Position numbers and translations under genes: made by a program. 37,978 nt of DNA from Lachnospiraceae bacterium UBA2734 (GTDB lineage: Bacteria > Bacillota > Clostridia > Lachnospirales > Lachnospiraceae), in assembly GCA_002353635.1 (NCBI GenBank), contig DEKA01000012.1, positions 111,452 through 149,429 of the forward strand. The letters run 5' to 3'. Below the pieces are notes generated by a model that saw nothing but the letters and a program-made list of their open reading frames with translations, had not been told where the DNA came from and did not search any database. Shown one piece after another: positions 9,085 to 17,642 of the stretch. Position 1 is the first letter of the stretch. Each line of letters starts with the position of its first letter.

Positions 9085-10632
9085 ATGCTGGTTACCATCA
9101 TTGCAGTGATCATTTCCCTGGCCATTGCCATTCCGGCAGCGGCGGTCATCGCGACGAAGCGCTATAAGGCGCAGGAGGATGCGAAGATCGGCAATGCGGA
9201 GGAAAAGGCAAGATCAATCATTGACGAGGCACTGACAACTGCCGAGAGCAAGAAGCGCGAAGCCCTTCTGGAAGCCAAAGAGGAGAATATCAAGGCGAGA
9301 GCTGACCTTGATAAGGAAATCAAGGACAGAAGGAACGAGGCAGCGCGGAACGAGAGAAGGCTCCAGCAGAAGGAAGAGGCTCTGGACCGCAAATCTGACG
9401 GTCTTGAGCGCAAGGAAGCGTCACTGGCATCAAGGGAAGAATCGCTGCGGAAAAAGCAAGATGAAGTCGCAAAGCTTGGCGAACAGCGCACACAGGAACT
9501 CGAACGGATTTCAGGACTGACCTCTGAACAGGCAAAAGAATATCTCTTAAAACTGGTTGAAGATGATGTAAGACATGATTCCGCCAAGATGATCAAGGAA
9601 GCCGAGGCGGAAGCAAAGGAAGAAGCTGACAAGAAGGCCAAGGAGCTGGTCGTAAGCGCTATCCAGAGATGCGCTGCCGATCATGTCGCCGAGGCCACGA
9701 TTTCTGTAGTACAGCTCCCGAACGACGAGATGAAGGGAAGAATCATCGGACGAGAGGGCCGCAATATCCGGACTCTGGAGACGATGACCGGCGTCAATCT
9801 GATCATTGACGATACGCCGGAGGCCGTTGTCATCAGCGGCTTCGATCCGATCCGCCGTGAGGTGGCGAGAATCGCACTGGAGAAGCTCATCGTAGACGGC
9901 CGTATCCATCCTGCCCGCATTGAGGAGATGGTGGAGAAGGCCAAGAAGGAAGTCGAGAACGTCATTAAGGAGGAGGGCGAGGCAGCAACTCTTGAGGTTG
10001 GTGTACACGGTCTTCATCCCGAACTCGTGCGGCTGCTCGGCAAGATGCGTTTCCGTACCAGTTACGGTCAGAATGCACTCAAGCACTCCATTGAGGTTGC
10101 ACAGCTGGCAGGCCTTTTGGCCGGTGAGCTGGGGCTCGATGTGAGGATGGCAAAGAGAGCAGGTCTTCTTCATGATATCGGCAAGGCAGTGGATCATGAG
10201 ATGGAGGGATCCCATGTACAGCTCGGCGCAGAACTGTGCCGCAAGTACAAGGAGTCTCCGATTGTGATCAATGCAGTCGAATCACACCACGGCGATGTTG
10301 AGCCTACAAGCCTCATCGCGTGCCTGGTACAGGCTGCCGATACAATCTCTGCAGCCAGACCCGGTGCAAGAAGAGAGACACTTGAGACATATACAACCAG
10401 ATTGAAACAGCTTGAAGAAATCACCAACAGTTTTAAGGGAGTCAGCAATTCGTATGCCATTCAGGCGGGCAGAGAAGTTCGTGTAATGGTAGTTCCTGAG
10501 AAGATCAGCGATACCGACATGGTACTGCTGGCCCATGATATTTCCAAGAAGATAGAAGACGAGATGGAATATCCTGGACAGATCAAAGTCAATGTGATCC
10601 GCGAGTCACGTGTCACGGATTACGCCAAGTAA
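9085..10632 (+). CDS. rny: Ribonuclease Y
   Basis: Membrane-anchored endoribonuclease that starts mRNA decay in many Gram-positive bacteria. 515 aa with the full standard layout: one N-terminal transmembrane helix (residues 1-24), a long charged coiled coil rich in Glu/Lys/Arg (about 28-200), a KH RNA-binding domain with GRIIGREGRNIR (about 205-270), and an HD hydrolase domain carrying HSIEVA and the metal-binding pair H363-D364 in LLHDIGKAVDHE. The ATG follows GGAGGTGCTCCTGTA. It is monocistronic, bounded by its own promoter and a strong terminator. Confidence 0.97.
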   Translation: MLVTIIAVIISLAIAIPAAAVIATKRYKAQEDAKIGNAEEKARSIIDEALTTAESKKREALLEAKEENIKARADLDKEIKDRRNEAARNERRLQQKEEALDRKSDGLERKEASLASREESLRKKQDEVAKLGEQRTQELERISGLTSEQAKEYLLKLVEDDVRHDSAKMIKEAEAEAKEEADKKAKELVVSAIQRCAADHVAEATISVVQLPNDEMKGRIIGREGRNIRTLETMTGVNLIIDDTPEAVVISGFDPIRREVARIALEKLIVDGRIHPARIEEMVEKAKKEVENVIKEEGEAATLEVGVHGLHPELVRLLGKMRFRTSYGQNALKHSIEVAQLAGLLAGELGLDVRMAKRAGLLHDIGKAVDHEMEGSHVQLGAELCRKYKESPIVINAVESHHGDVEPTSLIACLVQAADTISAARPGARRETLETYTTRLKQLEEITNSFKGVSNSYAIQAGREVRVMVVPEKISDTDMVLLAHDISKKIEDEMEYPGQIKVNVIRESRVTDYAK

Positions 10633-10657
10633 AAGTTCATTTCAGACAATGTAGTGG

Positions 10658-10688
10658 GGGAGAGCTGCGAAAGCGGCTCTCCCTTTTA
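10658..10688 (+). terminator. Terminator after rny
   Basis: GGGAGAGCTGC (10658-10668), GAAA tetraloop, GCGGCTCTCCC (10673-10683), then TTTTA. Confidence 0.88.
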
Positions 10689-10730
10689 CGTTCTCTGAAG
10701 GACATTCAAGGAGCCTTTGAAGCGTGCGGA

Positions 10731-10759
10731 TTGAATCGCCCGGCAGATTCCTGTATCAT
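10731..10759 (+). promoter_or_regulatory. Promoter for Nudix hydrolase / DAHP synthase
   Basis: TTGAAT (10731-10736), 17-base spacer, TATCAT (10754-10759), 57 bases before the Nudix ATG. Confidence 0.72.
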
Positions 10760-10786
10760 ACAGATATTCAAAAGCGCAGGGAAAGT

Positions 10787-10800
10787 GCCGCAGATGCGGC
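10787..10800. repeat. 14-bp palindrome GCCGCA-GA-TGCGGC in the Nudix leader
   Basis: Same arms as the leuS leader palindrome at 2916-2929, again between promoter and ribosome binding site, 16 bases before the ATG. Confidence 0.5.
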
Positions 10801-10816
10801 AAATGAGGAATAATGC

Positions 10817-11368
10817 ATGGCAGACGGAAAATATGAATGCATCGATAAGAAGCTGATTCATCGCGGTGCCATTATCGATTACTACCAGAAGACGATGTCA
10901 CTGCCGAATGGGAAGACGGAGATCTGGGATGCCGTTGAACACGTCGGCGCAGCCGCAGTACTCGCAGTCATGGATGACGGCAGGCTTCTGATGGTCAGAC
11001 AGTACAGGGAACCGCTTGGACGGGAACTGCTGGAAATTCCGGCCGGGAAGCTCGACTGCAAGGGAGAGCCTTTTGAACAGGCAGCCGCACGGGAGATGTC
11101 GGAGGAGACAGGCTATGATGCAGGGCGTATCGAGCACCTGCTGACATTCTATCCGACCGTTGCCTACAGCAATGAGAGGATCGAGATTTACGCCGCTTTT
11201 GATCTGAAAAAGGGGCAGCAGCATCTCGATGACGACGAGGAGCTGAATGTGGAGACATGGAAGATCTCTGATCTCGTAAAGATGATCAGAGACGGTGAGA
11301 TCGTGGACGGAAAGACGATCGCTGCTGTCATGATCTATGCAGCTGTGTATCTGCACGGCGAATATTAA
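10817..11368 (+). CDS. Nudix hydrolase, ADP-ribose pyrophosphatase-like
   Basis: 183-aa cytosolic Nudix protein, probably cleaving ADP-ribose or a related nucleoside diphosphate sugar to AMP plus sugar phosphate. The Nudix box is present: E-x7-REMSEETGY, preceded by a GKLDCKGE segment one residue longer than the strict G-x5-E spacing. The upstream core (VRQYREPLGRELLEIPAGKL) is the usual ADPRase-type lead-in. The ATG at 10817 follows TGAGGA. DAHP synthase starts 44 bases after its stop with no terminator between, so the two probably share a transcript. Substrate is inferred from family resemblance only. Confidence 0.88.
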   Translation: MADGKYECIDKKLIHRGAIIDYYQKTMSLPNGKTEIWDAVEHVGAAAVLAVMDDGRLLMVRQYREPLGRELLEIPAGKLDCKGEPFEQAAAREMSEETGYDAGRIEHLLTFYPTVAYSNERIEIYAAFDLKKGQQHLDDDEELNVETWKISDLVKMIRDGEIVDGKTIAAVMIYAAVYLHGEY

Positions 11369-11412
11369 AAAAACTCGTGACGCATAGAACGCAGCTTAAA
11401 GGAGAGGCTAAT

Positions 11413-12441
11413 ATGGGATTCACATATGTACAGAAGTTACCGACACCGGAGGAGATCAAAGAGGAGTATCCGATGCCGGAGGGGTTCAAGGCACTGAAAA
11501 AGAAAAGGGATCAGGAGATCGCCGATGTTCTGACCGGTAAGAGCGATAAGTTCCTCATGATCATCGGACCGTGTTCTGCGGACAATGAGAAGGCTGTCTG
11601 CGAATATGTGGAGAAGCTCGGCAGATTAAATGATGCCGTAGAGGAGCGGCTTATTCTCATTCCCAGAATCTATACGAACAAGCCGCGCACGACAGGCGAC
11701 GGCTATAAGGGAATTGTTTCGCAGCCGGACCCGGAGGGAAAACCTGATTTCCGCGCAGGTCTCATTGCCATGAGAAAGATGCAGATTCACGCCATCGAGG
11801 CATCGGGCCTCACGGCAGCTGATGAGATGCTCTATCCGGAGAACTGGGGATATGTGGATGATATTCTCAGCTATGTGGCCATCGGCGCAAGGTCGGTGGA
11901 GGATCAGCAGCACAGGCTTGCGACCAGCGGCTTTGATGTTGCATCAGGTATGAAGAATCCGACGAGCGGCGACTTCAACGTCATGCTCAATTCAGTATAT
12001 GCTGCGCAGCACCCTCACGAGTTTACTTACCGTGGATATGAGGTGCGCACGGACGGCAATCCGCTCGCCCACTGTGTTCTGCGCGGCGCCGTGAGCAAGA
12101 GAGGCAACAATACGCCTAACTATCATTACGAGGATATCTGCCGGCTGATCGACCTTTACGCACAGAGAGATCTGAAGAACCCGGCTTGTGTCATCGATAC
12201 GAATCACAGCAACTCCAACAAGAAATTCAAGGAGCAGATCCGCATTGCCAAAGAGGTCTGCCACAACAGAAAGAGCAACGAGTCCATTCGCCAGATGGTC
12301 AAGGGTCTCATGATCGAGAGCTATCTTGAGGAAGGAAACCAGAAGATCGGTGAGGGTGTTTACGGCAAGTCCATCACAGACCCCTGCCTTGGCTGGGAGG
12401 ACTCGAAGCGTCTCATTCTGGAGATTGCAGACGAGGTATAA
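11413..12441 (+). CDS. aroF: 3-deoxy-7-phosphoheptulonate synthase (type I DAHP synthase)
   Basis: Condenses PEP and erythrose-4-phosphate, the first committed step of the shikimate pathway. 342 aa, matching AroF/G/H enzymes. Motifs seen: IIGPCSADN, YTNKPRTTGDGYKG (PEP/E4P loop with KPRT), GARSVEDQQHR, SGMKNPTSGD, VIDTNHSNSNK (metal/substrate), and GKSITDPCLGWED near the C-terminus. ATG 11413 follows AAAGGAGAGG; an in-frame start at 11377 gives residues unlike the family. The paralogue letter (F, G or H, that is Tyr-, Phe- or Trp-sensitive) cannot be read from sequence with confidence. Confidence 0.95.
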   Translation: MGFTYVQKLPTPEEIKEEYPMPEGFKALKKKRDQEIADVLTGKSDKFLMIIGPCSADNEKAVCEYVEKLGRLNDAVEERLILIPRIYTNKPRTTGDGYKGIVSQPDPEGKPDFRAGLIAMRKMQIHAIEASGLTAADEMLYPENWGYVDDILSYVAIGARSVEDQQHRLATSGFDVASGMKNPTSGDFNVMLNSVYAAQHPHEFTYRGYEVRTDGNPLAHCVLRGAVSKRGNNTPNYHYEDICRLIDLYAQRDLKNPACVIDTNHSNSNKKFKEQIRIAKEVCHNRKSNESIRQMVKGLMIESYLEEGNQKIGEGVYGKSITDPCLGWEDSKRLILEIADEV

Positions 12442-12444
12442 ATA

Positions 12445-12478
12445 TTTTCATGATCCCGCCGGTGCAGGATCATGAAAA
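12445..12478. terminator. Symmetric hairpin after DAHP synthase
   Basis: TTTTCATGATCC (12445-12456) is a perfect inverted copy of GGATCATGAAAA (12467-12478), 10-base loop. It has U-rich ends on the minus strand rather than after the stem on the plus strand, so plus-strand termination strength is uncertain. Confidence 0.55.
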
Positions 12479-12518
12479 CAACAGCCAATGCCGCAATGCA
12501 TGATCGGCTGCACTGTCC

Positions 12519-12536
12519 CATCGGCAAAACCGCCTG
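12519..12536 (+). repeat. Intergenic repeat CATCGGSAAAACCGCCTG, copy 1
   Basis: 17 of 18 bases are identical to 18588-18605 before rfbD. Both copies are followed by a T-rich TTTCCC-containing tail and can fold into a hairpin (here AAACC with GGTTT). Confidence 0.45.
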
Positions 12537-12557
12537 TATGCAGGTTTGTTTCCCTTC

Positions 12558-12586
12558 TTGAGCCCCGTCCGCGCAGAGTGTATACT
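12558..12586 (+). promoter_or_regulatory. Promoter for glgA
   Basis: TTGAGC (12558-12563), 17-base spacer, TATACT (12581-12586), 95 bases before the start codon. Confidence 0.65.
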
Positions 12587-12681
12587 GATTTTCAGAGAAG
12601 ATAGCAGGCAGGCGGTTCGTTCTGCTTTCAATACAGAAAGAGAGAGAACCTGCCTAATATCCGTATTGGGGGTTGGCTGAT

Positions 12682-14130
12682 ATGAAGAATATTCTTTTTG
12701 TTGCTTCCGAGGGAGTACCTTTTATCAAGACCGGAGGACTTGCCGATGTCGTCGGCTCCCTCCCCAAGGAGATCGATAAGAAGTACTACGACGTGCGCGT
12801 TTTCCTGCCAAAGTACTCCTGCATGCGCCAGGAAATGAAGGACAAGCTGGAATACATCACCAGTTTTTACATGGACTTTGACTGGCGGAGCATGTACGTC
12901 GGCATCATGACGGCAGTTGTGGACGATGTGCGCTACTACTTCATCGACAATGAGGACATGTTCAATACGCCAAGGCCGTATACGGATGATCCTCTCTTTG
13001 AGATCAAGCGCTTTGCCTTCTTCTCCAAGGCAGTGCTGTCGGCTCTGCCGACAATCGGATTCCGCCCGGATCTTATCCACTGCCATGACTGGCAGACAGG
13101 CCTTGTTCCTGTATACCTGAAGGAGAGATTCCAGAACAACGACTTCTACCACGGCATCAAGACGGTCATGACGATCCACAACCTGCGCTTCCAGGGCAAG
13201 TGGAATGTCAAGGATGTGGAGAATATTACTGGACTTTCCGGCTATTACTTCACACCGGACAAGCTCGAGGCCTATAAGGATGCAAACCTCCTGAAGGGAG
13301 GCCTTGTATACGCCGATGCGATCACGACAGTCAGCCCCACCTATGCGGAGGAGATCAAGTCCAAGTATTACGGCGAGGGACTCGACGGCCTTCTCAATGC
13401 GAGATCCCACGATCTGCGCGGCATTCTGAACGGCATCGATTACAGCGTCTTTGATCCTGCAGCAGACAAGCGCATTCCGCATCCCTACAGCAAGAGCAAC
13501 TGGCGGAAGGAAAAGATCAAGAACAAGATTGAGCTCCAGAAGGAGCTGGGCCTTGCACAGGATGAGAAGACCTTCATGATCGGCATTGTGTCGAGACTGA
13601 CAGACCAGAAGGGCTTTGATCTCATCGCTTACGTGATGGAGGAGATGCTCTCCCTCGATGCCATCCAGGTCGTTGTCCTCGGAACAGGCGAGGAGAGATA
13701 TGAGAACATGTTCCGGTATTTTGCTGAGAAATATGGGAACAAACTCTCTGCGAACATCTACTACTCGGAAGATCTTTCCCACAAGATCTATGCTGCGTCG
13801 GATGCTTTCCTCATGCCGTCGCTCTTCGAGCCCTGCGGACTCTCACAGCTCATGGCGCTCCGCTACGGGTCAGTGCCGATCGTGCGCGAGACAGGCGGTC
13901 TGAAGGATACTGTGCAGCCCTATGATGAGTATGCGCAGACAGGCACGGGATTTACGTTTACGAACTATAACGCGCATGAGATGATGCATGCGGTCCGCTA
14001 CGCAGAGAAGATCTATTACGACAGGAAGAAGGACTGGAACCACATCGTCGACAGAGGTATGGCAGCAGACTTTTCCTGGAAGAAATCAGCAGGTGAGTAC
14101 CAGCTCATGTATGACTGGCTGATCGGCTGA
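12682..14130 (+). CDS. glgA: Glycogen synthase (ADP-glucose, GT5)
   Basis: Transfers glucose from ADP-glucose to a growing alpha-1,4-glucan. 482 aa, family length. N-terminal GT5 domain with KTGGLADVVGSLP (16-28, the ADP-glucose lysine loop), HCHDWQTG, and TIHNLRFQG; C-terminal GT-B half with GIVSRLTDQKG and EPCGLSQLMALRYG. ATG 12682 has GGGGGT about 10 bases upstream; a TTG at 12673 in frame is too close to that site. No other glycogen genes (glgB, glgC, glgP) lie in the window, so the gene is isolated from its pathway here. Confidence 0.95.
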   Translation: MKNILFVASEGVPFIKTGGLADVVGSLPKEIDKKYYDVRVFLPKYSCMRQEMKDKLEYITSFYMDFDWRSMYVGIMTAVVDDVRYYFIDNEDMFNTPRPYTDDPLFEIKRFAFFSKAVLSALPTIGFRPDLIHCHDWQTGLVPVYLKERFQNNDFYHGIKTVMTIHNLRFQGKWNVKDVENITGLSGYYFTPDKLEAYKDANLLKGGLVYADAITTVSPTYAEEIKSKYYGEGLDGLLNARSHDLRGILNGIDYSVFDPAADKRIPHPYSKSNWRKEKIKNKIELQKELGLAQDEKTFMIGIVSRLTDQKGFDLIAYVMEEMLSLDAIQVVVLGTGEERYENMFRYFAEKYGNKLSANIYYSEDLSHKIYAASDAFLMPSLFEPCGLSQLMALRYGSVPIVRETGGLKDTVQPYDEYAQTGTGFTFTNYNAHEMMHAVRYAEKIYYDRKKDWNHIVDRGMAADFSWKKSAGEYQLMYDWLIG

Positions 14131-14158
14131 GACAGTACAGCGGAAAGAGAGCATGAAT

Positions 14159-14181
14159 GGGACCGGAGAGAATCCGGTCCC
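14159..14181 (+). terminator. GC-rich hairpin between glgA and flippase
   Basis: GGGACCGG (14159-14166), 7-base loop, CCGGTCCC (14174-14181), then TGTATCCTTTAT. The T run is poor, and the flippase ATG lies only 12 bases after the stem, so it may act on translation as well as, or instead of, termination. Confidence 0.5.
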
Positions 14182-14193
14182 TGTATCCTTTAT

Positions 14194-15846
14194 ATGAGTG
14201 AATCTAAAAAAAACGGAGTTTTAGTACAGGCCGGGATCCTTGCGGCAGCGAGTATGATCGTGAGGATCATCGGCCTTTTATACAGAGCGCCTCTGACCGC
14301 GATCATCGGCGATGAGGGCAACGGCTATTATGGGACAGCCTACAATATCTATACGATTATTCTGATGGTCTCGTCCTACAGCATGCCTTCTGCCATCTCT
14401 AAGCTCATGGCGCAGAAGATCGCAGTAGGAGAGTATAAGAATGCGCAGCGCATTTTTCACTGCGCACTTTTTTATGGGCTCGGCGTAGGGATCATCGGCT
14501 CTGCGCTGCTGTGGTTCGGGGCAGGTCTTCTTGTACCGGCCGTCGCCGTCTGTGTGCTGCGCGTCTTCGCACCCATCATTTTCCTTTTTGGCATTCTTGG
14601 TGCGTTGCGCGGATATTTTCAGGCGCAGGGCAGCATGGTACAGACGTCCCTCTCACAGATTCTCGAACAGCTGGCCAATGCGGCGGTCTCGATCGGTGCG
14701 GCATGGCTGCTCATGCACATGGCAGCAGGCGCGGATACGACGAGGAAGGCGCAGCTGGGCGCCATGGGCAGCGCCCTTGGCACCGGAGCCGGCGTACTGA
14801 GCGCCATGCTCCTCATGTATTACTTCTATCTGCGTTTCCGTCCTGTGATGCGGGAGAATATCGAGAGCGACTGCTCACAGAAGAGAGATTCCTGGGCGAG
14901 TGCCATGAAGGCGACCATTTTTGTGATCACGCCTTTTATGCTCTCCGGATTTATTCTCAATCTCACGACTTCGCTGAACCAGACGATCTTCTATAAGATC
15001 ATGATCGGCGAGGGCTTTATGAAGGAGACCGCTGCAACGACGGTGTACGGCATCTTTTCCAATAAGGCGGTTGTGATCTCCAACATTCCGATTTCCATCG
15101 CAACGGCGGTGAGCTCCGCCATCATTCCCGGCATTTCCGCCTCGTATGCCAGAGGGGACATCGAGGACACAAGGCGGAGAGTCTCCAATGCCTCCAAGGT
15201 GACAGCCGTCATCACGATTCCGGCGTTTGTAGGCCTTGCCGTGCTGGCGAAGCAGGTGACCATGATCATGTTTCCGCAGATGGAATCGCTGGAGCTTGCA
15301 GGGCGCCTTCTTTCTATGCTCTCCATTACGGTGGTCCTGTATTCGATCTCGACGATCACCAATGCAGCTCTGCAGTCCATTGGAAAGATGAACATGCCGC
15401 TCGTCTCGGCGGGCATTGCCCTCGCCGTGCAGACGATCGTTCTGGTTCTGCTCCTTCGGTATACATCTTTTGGCATCTATGCACTTGTGATCGTGAGTAT
15501 CGTCTACTCTGCGATGATTTTTGTCTGCAATGAGTTTTTCCTGAAGAAATATCTGGGTATCCGCAGAGATGTGCGCACAATGTATTCGGGGCCGCTTGGC
15601 TGCTCTATTGTGATGGGTATTGCAGCGATTGTGGTGAGCGATGGTCTTGCAGTACTTCTCCCGAAGACGGGGATGCGGCTTTATTTTCAGAATTTCATTG
15701 CGACGTGTGCCGCACTGGTCGTCGCCGTTGTCGTATACGGATTCCTGCTCGTGCGCACGCATGTGATGAGCAAAGAAGACCTTCTGGCGCTGCCCAAGGG
15801 AGGGAAGATCGTGCGGGTGATGGAGAGACTGCACTGGTTTGGCTGA
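14194..15846 (+). CDS. SpoVB/MurJ-like polysaccharide flippase (MOP superfamily)
   Basis: 550-aa integral membrane protein with about 14 hydrophobic segments and the MATE/MOP-type N-terminus GILAAASMIVRIIGLLYRAP. Such proteins flip undecaprenyl-linked precursors (lipid II or polysaccharide repeat units) across the membrane. The segment ENIESDCSQKRDSW is a hydrophilic loop near the middle of the protein. Several further motifs (SKLMAQKIAVGE, NQTIFYKIM) fit the SpoVB/YtgP branch. The ATG at 14194 has no recognisable Shine-Dalgarno sequence and sits just behind a stable hairpin. No better start is visible downstream. Substrate (peptidoglycan or exopolysaccharide) cannot be decided. Confidence 0.88.
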   Translation: MSESKKNGVLVQAGILAAASMIVRIIGLLYRAPLTAIIGDEGNGYYGTAYNIYTIILMVSSYSMPSAISKLMAQKIAVGEYKNAQRIFHCALFYGLGVGIIGSALLWFGAGLLVPAVAVCVLRVFAPIIFLFGILGALRGYFQAQGSMVQTSLSQILEQLANAAVSIGAAWLLMHMAAGADTTRKAQLGAMGSALGTGAGVLSAMLLMYYFYLRFRPVMRENIESDCSQKRDSWASAMKATIFVITPFMLSGFILNLTTSLNQTIFYKIMIGEGFMKETAATTVYGIFSNKAVVISNIPISIATAVSSAIIPGISASYARGDIEDTRRRVSNASKVTAVITIPAFVGLAVLAKQVTMIMFPQMESLELAGRLLSMLSITVVLYSISTITNAALQSIGKMNMPLVSAGIALAVQTIVLVLLLRYTSFGIYALVIVSIVYSAMIFVCNEFFLKKYLGIRRDVRTMYSGPLGCSIVMGIAAIVVSDGLAVLLPKTGMRLYFQNFIATCAALVVAVVVYGFLLVRTHVMSKEDLLALPKGGKIVRVMERLHWFG

Positions 15847-15953
15847 TGCGTGGCAGTACAATCGGGACTGTCTCTTATGAGTCTTCCGGCACGTCAGGCT
15901 GAGCCCGGGATGAAACAGAGACGGGCGGTCAATAAAACCGGAATTGTGGAGTG

Positions 15954-16922
15954 ATGAGTCAAGGCGTGACAGACCAAAACGTAAAAAGAAAAAATCAGGC
16001 TGCTTTCTGGACGAAGTGGTATGTCGTCTTTCTGGCAGCACTGTTCTGCTGTGTGCTGTGGGGGAGTGCGCCGGCATCCATCAAGACGGGGTATCGGATC
16101 TTTCTGATCGGAGAGAGCGAGACTGCATCGAAAATTCTTTTTGCGGGCGTCCGTTTCACGATCGCAGGCCTCATGGTCATTGCGGCGGGGAGCGTGATGG
16201 AGCGGCACTTTCTTCTGCCAGACCGCACGTCGATTGGGCCGGTACTGGTTCTGATGATGTTGCAGACGGTTCTGCAGTATGTCTTTTTATACATTGGTTA
16301 TTCGCACACTTCGGGGGTGCGGGGATCCATCATCACGGCGGCGGGGACGTTTTTCAGCATAGGACTCTCGTGTTTTGTGTTCCGTTTCGAGAGGCTGACG
16401 GCCAACAAGGTTTTGGGCAGTATTCTGGGCTTTGCCGGCGTCATCCTCGTGGTGACGGCGGGCGCACAGGAGAGCGGGGGCGGCGTCTCCTTTTTCGGTG
16501 AGGGGTTTATGACCCTCTCAGCCCTCTCAAGTGCTCTGGCGGGGTGCTTTATCAAGCTCTTTTCAAAGAAGGCGGACCCTGTCCTGCTGAGCGGATGGCA
16601 GTTTTTCTTCGGAGGACTGTTCATGACAGCGGCGGGGCTGTTGGCCGGCGGCCATCTCACCTTTACAACGGCTGCCTGCACACCTCTTCTTATCTATCTT
16701 GGATTTATTTCTGCGGGAGCTTATACGGTATGGGGCATACTTTTGAAGTATAATGATGTCAGCAGGATCACAATCCTTGGATTTATGAATCCGCTGACCG
16801 GCGTTATCCTGTCGGCGCTCATCCTGCACGAGCAGAGCGAGGCCCTTAGTCTCACGGGTCTTCTTGCACTTGTACTCGTCTGCGCGGGGATCTGGACGGC
16901 CAACCGCAGGAGTGCAATGTGA
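15954..16922 (+). CDS. EamA/DMT-family transporter
   Basis: About 322-aa drug/metabolite transporter with two EamA repeats and about ten hydrophobic segments. Repeat 1 opens with FLAALFCCVLWGSAPASIK and repeat 2 with FMTLSALSSALAGCFIKL. Such carriers export or exchange small metabolites; the substrate is unknown. The start is uncertain: a GTG at 15951 and ATG at 15954 are adjacent and the nearby GGAG is closer than ideal. It lies about 107 bases after the flippase with no clear terminator and 45 bases before the UPF0340 gene, so these three may be co-transcribed. Confidence 0.85.
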   Translation: MSQGVTDQNVKRKNQAAFWTKWYVVFLAALFCCVLWGSAPASIKTGYRIFLIGESETASKILFAGVRFTIAGLMVIAAGSVMERHFLLPDRTSIGPVLVLMMLQTVLQYVFLYIGYSHTSGVRGSIITAAGTFFSIGLSCFVFRFERLTANKVLGSILGFAGVILVVTAGAQESGGGVSFFGEGFMTLSALSSALAGCFIKLFSKKADPVLLSGWQFFFGGLFMTAAGLLAGGHLTFTTAACTPLLIYLGFISAGAYTVWGILLKYNDVSRITILGFMNPLTGVILSALILHEQSEALSLTGLLALVLVCAGIWTANRRSAM

Positions 16923-16967
16923 TTCTGACACATGAATAAGGCATTGTTTTCAGATCGGAGGCGTTCA

Positions 16968-17534
16968 ATGACAGATTTAAAGGAGCTGACTGATCAGAGC
17001 GCACAGGCAGTGCGCGAGATTCTTGCTGTAGCGAAGCTGAAGAAAGGTGATATCTTCGTCGTCGGCTGCTCTACCAGCGAGGTGCAGGGAGAGAAAATCG
17101 GTACGCATGTGAACGTGGACATTGCGAAGGCGCTGTATGACGGCATCAAGCCGGAGCTCGACAAGGCCGGGATCTGCCTGGCGGCGCAGTGCTGCGAGCA
17201 TCTGAACCGCGCACTGGTTGTGGACAGAGACGTGTGTGAGCGCTATGACCTCGAACAGGTAAATGCGATACCGCAGCCGGATCACGCGGGCGGATCTTTT
17301 GCCTCGGTGGCATATAAGGAGATGCAGGATCCTGTTCTTGTGGAATCTTTGAACCAAAGGGCAAGTGCAGGAATTGATATCGGCCAGACGCTCATCGGCA
17401 TGCACATCCATCCGGTGGTTGTGCCGGTCCGGATCAGCCTGAAGAAGATCGGCGATGCGGTCATCACCTGTGCGCGCAGAAGACCGAAGTACACGGGCGG
17501 CCAGAGAGCCATCTACGACAAGGAACTTATGTGA
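16968..17534 (+). CDS. UPF0340 (YwlG/TIGR01440) family protein
   Basis: 188-aa cytosolic protein of a conserved Firmicutes family without an established function. Family features seen: VGCSTSEVQGEKIGTH near the N-terminus, AQCCEHLNRALV in the middle, PQPDHAGGSFA, and the C-terminal GMHIHPVVVPVRI and KYTGGQRAIYD. ATG 16968 is preceded by CGGAGGCG; an upstream in-frame ATG (16932) has no such site. It follows the EamA gene closely. Confidence 0.9.
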   Translation: MTDLKELTDQSAQAVREILAVAKLKKGDIFVVGCSTSEVQGEKIGTHVNVDIAKALYDGIKPELDKAGICLAAQCCEHLNRALVVDRDVCERYDLEQVNAIPQPDHAGGSFASVAYKEMQDPVLVESLNQRASAGIDIGQTLIGMHIHPVVVPVRISLKKIGDAVITCARRRPKYTGGQRAIYDKELM

Positions 17535-17558
17535 TTATTAAATGTTTAAAGCCTCGAA

Positions 17559-17611
17559 ACTTCTGAAAATCCGAATGGTAAATTGGTTTGCATTACGGAT
17601 CTTCTGAAGTT
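17559..17611. promoter_or_regulatory. Imperfect 16-bp inverted repeat before rfbA
   Basis: AACTTCTGAAAATCCG (17559-17574) and CGGATCTTCTGAAGTT (17596-17611) pair at 14 of 16 positions around a 21-base loop. No U run follows, so this is more likely a leader structure or operator than a simple terminator. It ends 31 bases before the rfbA ATG. Confidence 0.45.
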
Positions 17612-17642
17612 CCAAGTGGCGGACAAGGAAGAGGACAGGACT

